A stretch of 64,000 nt of DNA from Brachionus manjavacas (taxonomy: Eukaryota; Rotifera; Eurotatoria; Ploima; Brachionidae): NCBI GenBank assembly GCA_019054805.1, contig JAHQIY010000005.1, forward strand, positions 4,509,501-4,573,500, read 5' to 3'. Of this stretch, positions 61,300-64,000 are shown one piece after another. A program made the translations under genes and the position numbers. The first letter of the stretch is position 1. Every line of letters begins with the position of its first letter. The notes beneath the pieces were generated by a model. That model saw only the letters and a list, made by a program, of their open reading frames with translations, was not told the origin of the DNA and made no database searches.

Positions 61300-62212
61300 A
61301 CACAAAGTTCACTTATGGTCACTTAGATGACCTAATGATAGCACACTCAGACAGAAGCTTCTGGGTGTGCTCAGGGCTAAATTAAAGAACGCAGGCTGGA
61401 TGATAAAAACTAAGAAGTCCGAGTTAAGCCCTTTTCAAAATGTTAAATTCCTGGGTGCTAATTGGGACGGGTTAAGGATTAAAAGGGACAAAGACGCCAC
61501 TACATTCACTCAAAGCATGGCCGAGTCCTTACTGTCCAACGATCTAAAGGGTAGAGCCCTCCAGAGAGTGAGAGGGTACCTAAATTATTACATGGGGTTT
61601 GCGAGGAAGATAGCTCCTATAGTTAACGCTTTCCTCCGCATGGCTGTTATAACCAGAAAGGAATACTGGTGGTACATGAGCCTGCTCCTTTCCATGGACA
61701 GACTCAAGTTTAGAAAATACCCCAGAGTAAAAAAGGTCTGGTTCTGGGACGCCTCGGAGTACCAGTTGGGGGCAGTTGAAGGTGGCTCGGGAAGGGAATT
61801 CTCAGTCACCGCTCCAACGGACTCCATTCTATTTAATGAAGCAGCAGCCTCGTTGCTTCCCTTTCATTTAGATCCAACGCCGGGGGACATCCGTCTCCCC
61901 ATCGACAATCAAGCCGTCATTGGATAATGAAAGCGAGTACGGGCTAAATGGACCCGGTTCTACACGAATGGACGAGAGAACATGCACAGGTTCTTCTCTC
62001 TCGTCATCATGGTCAACTACTTCCGAGCCCCAAACAACATCGCCGTCGCTTACGTGCCATCTGCCGACGATACGGCGGACGCGCCTTCCAGCTACATTAC
62101 ACCGTCAACGCGCATACGCCTTGGCACGCTCAACGCGACTTTAAAATACGGGCTGCTCCGAATGAATCGAGAGCTTTCGAACTCATTCCTAATTTTCTTT
62201 TTAAATAAAACC
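61300..62212 (+). mobile_element. Retroelement fossil: reverse-transcriptase end plus RNase H
   Basis: A palm-type DD motif near 61,327, then a connection region (KTKKSELSPFQNVKFLGANW) and an RNase H-like domain (VWFWDASEYQLGAVEG, an FNEAAASLLPF helix, LPIDNQAVI) with a closing YVPSADDTADAPSS patch. The closing motif resembles that of DIRS-like and pararetrovirus-like polymerases more than gypsy, but the family is not certain. It is broken and lacks its other genes and ends. Its GC content is much higher than the flanks, so it may be fairly recent. Confidence 0.65.
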
Positions 62213-62262
62213 ATCTGAGCCGCGGTCATTCCAAAAATAAAATTAGTAAATAAAATATTTAA
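62212..62262 (+). repeat. Hairpin plus AAAT-like tail
   Basis: CTGAGCCGCGGTCATTCC, then AAAAATAAAATTAGTAAATA. It shares GCGGTCATT with 38,898-38,945 and abuts the retroelement fossil. Confidence 0.35.
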
Positions 62263-62339
62263 AACGGTTTTCATGAAAATAAGCTTAAAAAAAGAAAAGA
62301 AGAGCGTCTTTTGCTTAAGAAGGATTTTATCCAGGAAAT

Positions 62340-62870
62340 TAGTATGCGTGGTAGACCCAGACCAATTAATTTTGTCAAAAAAAAAACAACAGACTTTTTA
62401 ACTGCCGTTCTACTGTGTTTACGGAAGCCTGATTGAATTTGATAGATAAGATTGTTAATTTTTTAGAAGGTTGATGGTCTTGAAGTGATTATTCTCTCAA
62501 GGGCCTTGCCTAGGCAGCTGGTTAGGTTTATAGGGCGATAGTTGAAATTTTAATTAAACAAATACAAAATATTCAGGTTAGTTGATTTTGAAATGTTTAT
62601 TAACAATTCATTAAGAATATTATCTTGTCCAGTTACCGAGTGTTCCTTTACCTTGTTAAATCTTTCTTTAAACTCAAAAAATGAAATAGGTGATAAAGTT
62701 GATTCAGAGGTGGACAACTCAAAGAAGCTTTTAATGTTCTCCGAAATAGAACCGTCTGCGATAGGATTGCTAAAATTATGTGCTGTGAATATATTTTCTA
62801 AAATTTTTCGAAACAAGTCACCTTTTGTTATGTCATACCCTAAGACAACTATGTACAAAAACATAATATC
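62340..62870 (-). mobile_element. LINE reverse-transcriptase fragment
   Basis: Reading leftwards from 62,864: a pre-RT stretch with FFEFKERFNKVKEHSVTGQD, NILNELLINI (block 1), a stop, then NYRPINLTSCLGKALERII (block 2) and IQSGFRKHSRTAVK (block 2a). The palm and everything after it are missing. Non-LTR family of jockey/CR1 type. Confidence 0.78.
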
Positions 62871-62907
62871 TTGAAAACGAAGTAACTTTATAATATTTAA
62901 AAGATGT
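62829..62907 (+). repeat. Direct repeat, left copy
   Basis: CATACCCTAAGACAACTATG, then CTTGAAAACGAAGTAACTTT and ATTTAAAAGATGTCACTTTT. Recurs at 63,660-63,743 with about four differences. The two flank an 750-bp segment with the J-like frame. The left copy also overlaps the end of the LINE piece. Confidence 0.85.
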
Positions 62908-62934
62908 CACTTTTATGACGGGGTACTTTGGAAA

Positions 62935-63671
62935 ATTCAAAAAGAGAAAGAATTAATGAACAAATTTGGAATGACAACGAAACTCCCGAACTTCGAAAGG
63001 ATAAGAAGTCCTTCACCAAATACAAACGCAAATTGGAAGGCAATGAAGAATGAGATAAAACAAAGAAATATAAGAAAGCAAACAAAACAAAAAGAAGCTT
63101 CAAAATTAAGCGAATTTGTTAAAGAAAAAATCAAAGAAGGAGAAAGAAAATTAAAACAAGAAATAGACATGTTCATAAATTTGAATTACTAGCAAAGAAG
63201 AGCAATTTTAATAAAAGAAAAAAGAGAAAAATGGGGAAAAGAGAAGAAAAAAAAAGACGATGAAAAAGAAAATCAAGAGAAAACAAAAAATAAACAAAAC
63301 GAAAAATGAATTAGAGAAAAAACGAAGAAAATTATGCGGATCAATATTAAAAATCAAACTACCAACTGGTGAGAATTGCTCAGAGATCTTTGAACTAAAA
63401 GAAGATTTTACATTAGCAAAAATTAGAAACCAATTTATTAAACTTAGTTTGAAATCCCATCCATACAAAGGAAATTATGATGGAGAACGCATGAAAGTCA
63501 TAAACGCAGCATACAAAAAACTGAAGAGTCTTTGTAATTTTTATGTAGCTTTTTTTTATTCTAGTTATTTTAGTTTTGTAATACTTTGTTTTAAGAAAAA
63601 TAAATATTTATTTCAAATTTTCTTTTATAAAGGAAAAATTTCAAAAAGAATAGGGGATAGCATACCCTAAG
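62935..63671 (+). CDS. Lys/Glu-rich protein with a C-terminal J-domain-like segment, probably decayed
   Basis: Two frames in a row. The first (to 63,192) is Lys/Glu-rich and helical (KLSEFVKEKIKEGERKLKQE). The second starts near 63,260 with a basic stretch, a strand pattern SILKIKLPTGENCSEIFELK and then LAKIRNQFIKLSLKSHP, YKG, ERMKVINAAYKKLKSL. The last part fits helices II and III of a J domain with HPY in place of the HPD tripeptide, which would abolish Hsp70 stimulation if true. Coding after KSLCN is low-complexity. The change of frame and a stop between the parts suggest decay, or an undetected intron. Unit bounded by direct repeats. Confidence 0.35.
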
Positions 63672-63743
63672 ATAACTATGTACAAAAATTTAATATCTTG
63701 AAAACAAAGTAACTTTATAATATTTAAAAGATGTCACTTTTAA
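63660..63743 (+). repeat. Direct repeat, right copy
   Basis: Partner of 62,829-62,907, same strand, 830 bp apart. Confidence 0.85.
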
Positions 63744-63834
63744 AAATATTGAAAGTTGATTGTGAAAACTTTAGTTATTTTGTTTAAATTTTATTATAAA
63801 TAAATATATATTTCATTTCTGAATCATTTCTGAA

Positions 63835-63876
63835 GGTGCTTTAGCTCGGCAAAGATAAAATAAATAAATAAATAAT
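63835..63876 (+). repeat. LINE-type tail (GCTTTAGCTCGGC plus AAAT run)
   Basis: GCTTTAGCTCGGCAAAGATA, then AAATAAATAAATAAAT. Plus-strand member of the family seen in minus orientation at 1,695, 17,530 and 32,918. Confidence 0.5.
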
Positions 63877-63899
63877 AACCAAGTGGAGATATATTATAT

Positions 63900-64000
63900 A
63901 TTATATTCTACTCACTGACAAGTAAAATAAAACAATCTTTATTCTTGCTTGTGTCATCCATTTATTGGCGTGACAGTTATAAAGTCAAACAAATTCTTTA
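63900..64000 (+). mobile_element. Possible LTR end at the window edge
   Basis: AATAAAACAATCTTTATTCT and TTTATTGGCGTGACAGT resemble the right edge of 25,058-25,695. An LTR element may continue beyond the window. Not provable here. Confidence 0.3.

Overview
This is an AT-rich animal nuclear window. Its genes are compact, with introns mostly of 44-65 bp, and they sit among broken transposable elements. A NPHP5/IQCB1 gene implies a lineage with motile or sensory cilia. The very AT-rich sequence, tiny introns, an Otx gene, collagen lysyl hydroxylase and many LINE scraps would fit a small spiralian such as a monogonont rotifer, but that placement is inference only. No rRNA, true tRNA gene or CRISPR array was seen.

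Layout. 1-4,286 and 15,665-20,295 are two direct copies (about 98-99% alike by eye) of one block. The block carries unidentified coding exons, including a possible MBD-like end, a cluster of ACACCCT motifs and a LINE 3' end. Between the copies lie a 236-bp duplicate of the start of a GPCR gene (4,287-4,522), an inverted older relative of part of the block (4,519-4,921), a SINE piece, a broken Tc1-like transposon (8,009-9,578), a decayed LTR-retrotransposon fossil (about 9,890-11,110) and the GPCR gene itself (12,439-13,651, minus). 20,300-32,200 is a repeat graveyard: a SINE, LINE endonuclease and reverse-transcriptase pieces, a 1-kb TA-flanked element with 360-380-bp inverted arms, LTR-like remains and two possible stray exons.

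The main gene block starts at 33,075 with a complete 14-exon procollagen-lysine hydroxylase (PLOD). It is tail-to-tail with a single-exon C-type-lectin membrane protein (36,324-37,073, minus). A small uncertain coding patch (39.2-40.3 kb) and a roughly 3-kb complex upstream region lead to an Otx/orthodenticle homeobox gene (43,869-45,290) whose coding exons are far richer in GC than anything around them. 45.3-58.5 kb holds no recognisable gene and may contain Otx regulatory DNA. NPHP5/IQCB1 (58,518-60,944, 11 exons) follows. The right end holds a retroelement RT/RNase H fossil, a LINE reverse-transcriptase piece and a cassette bounded by direct repeats that encodes a J-domain-like protein.

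The genes do not form a pathway. PLOD modifies collagen in the ER, the lectin-like protein and GPCR are surface proteins, Otx is an anterior patterning transcription factor and NPHP5 works at the ciliary base. The best leads for something new are the duplicated block with template-switch-like junctions and its unidentified gene, the families of tiny hairpin plus AAAT tails, the J-like cassette and the possible Otx control elements.
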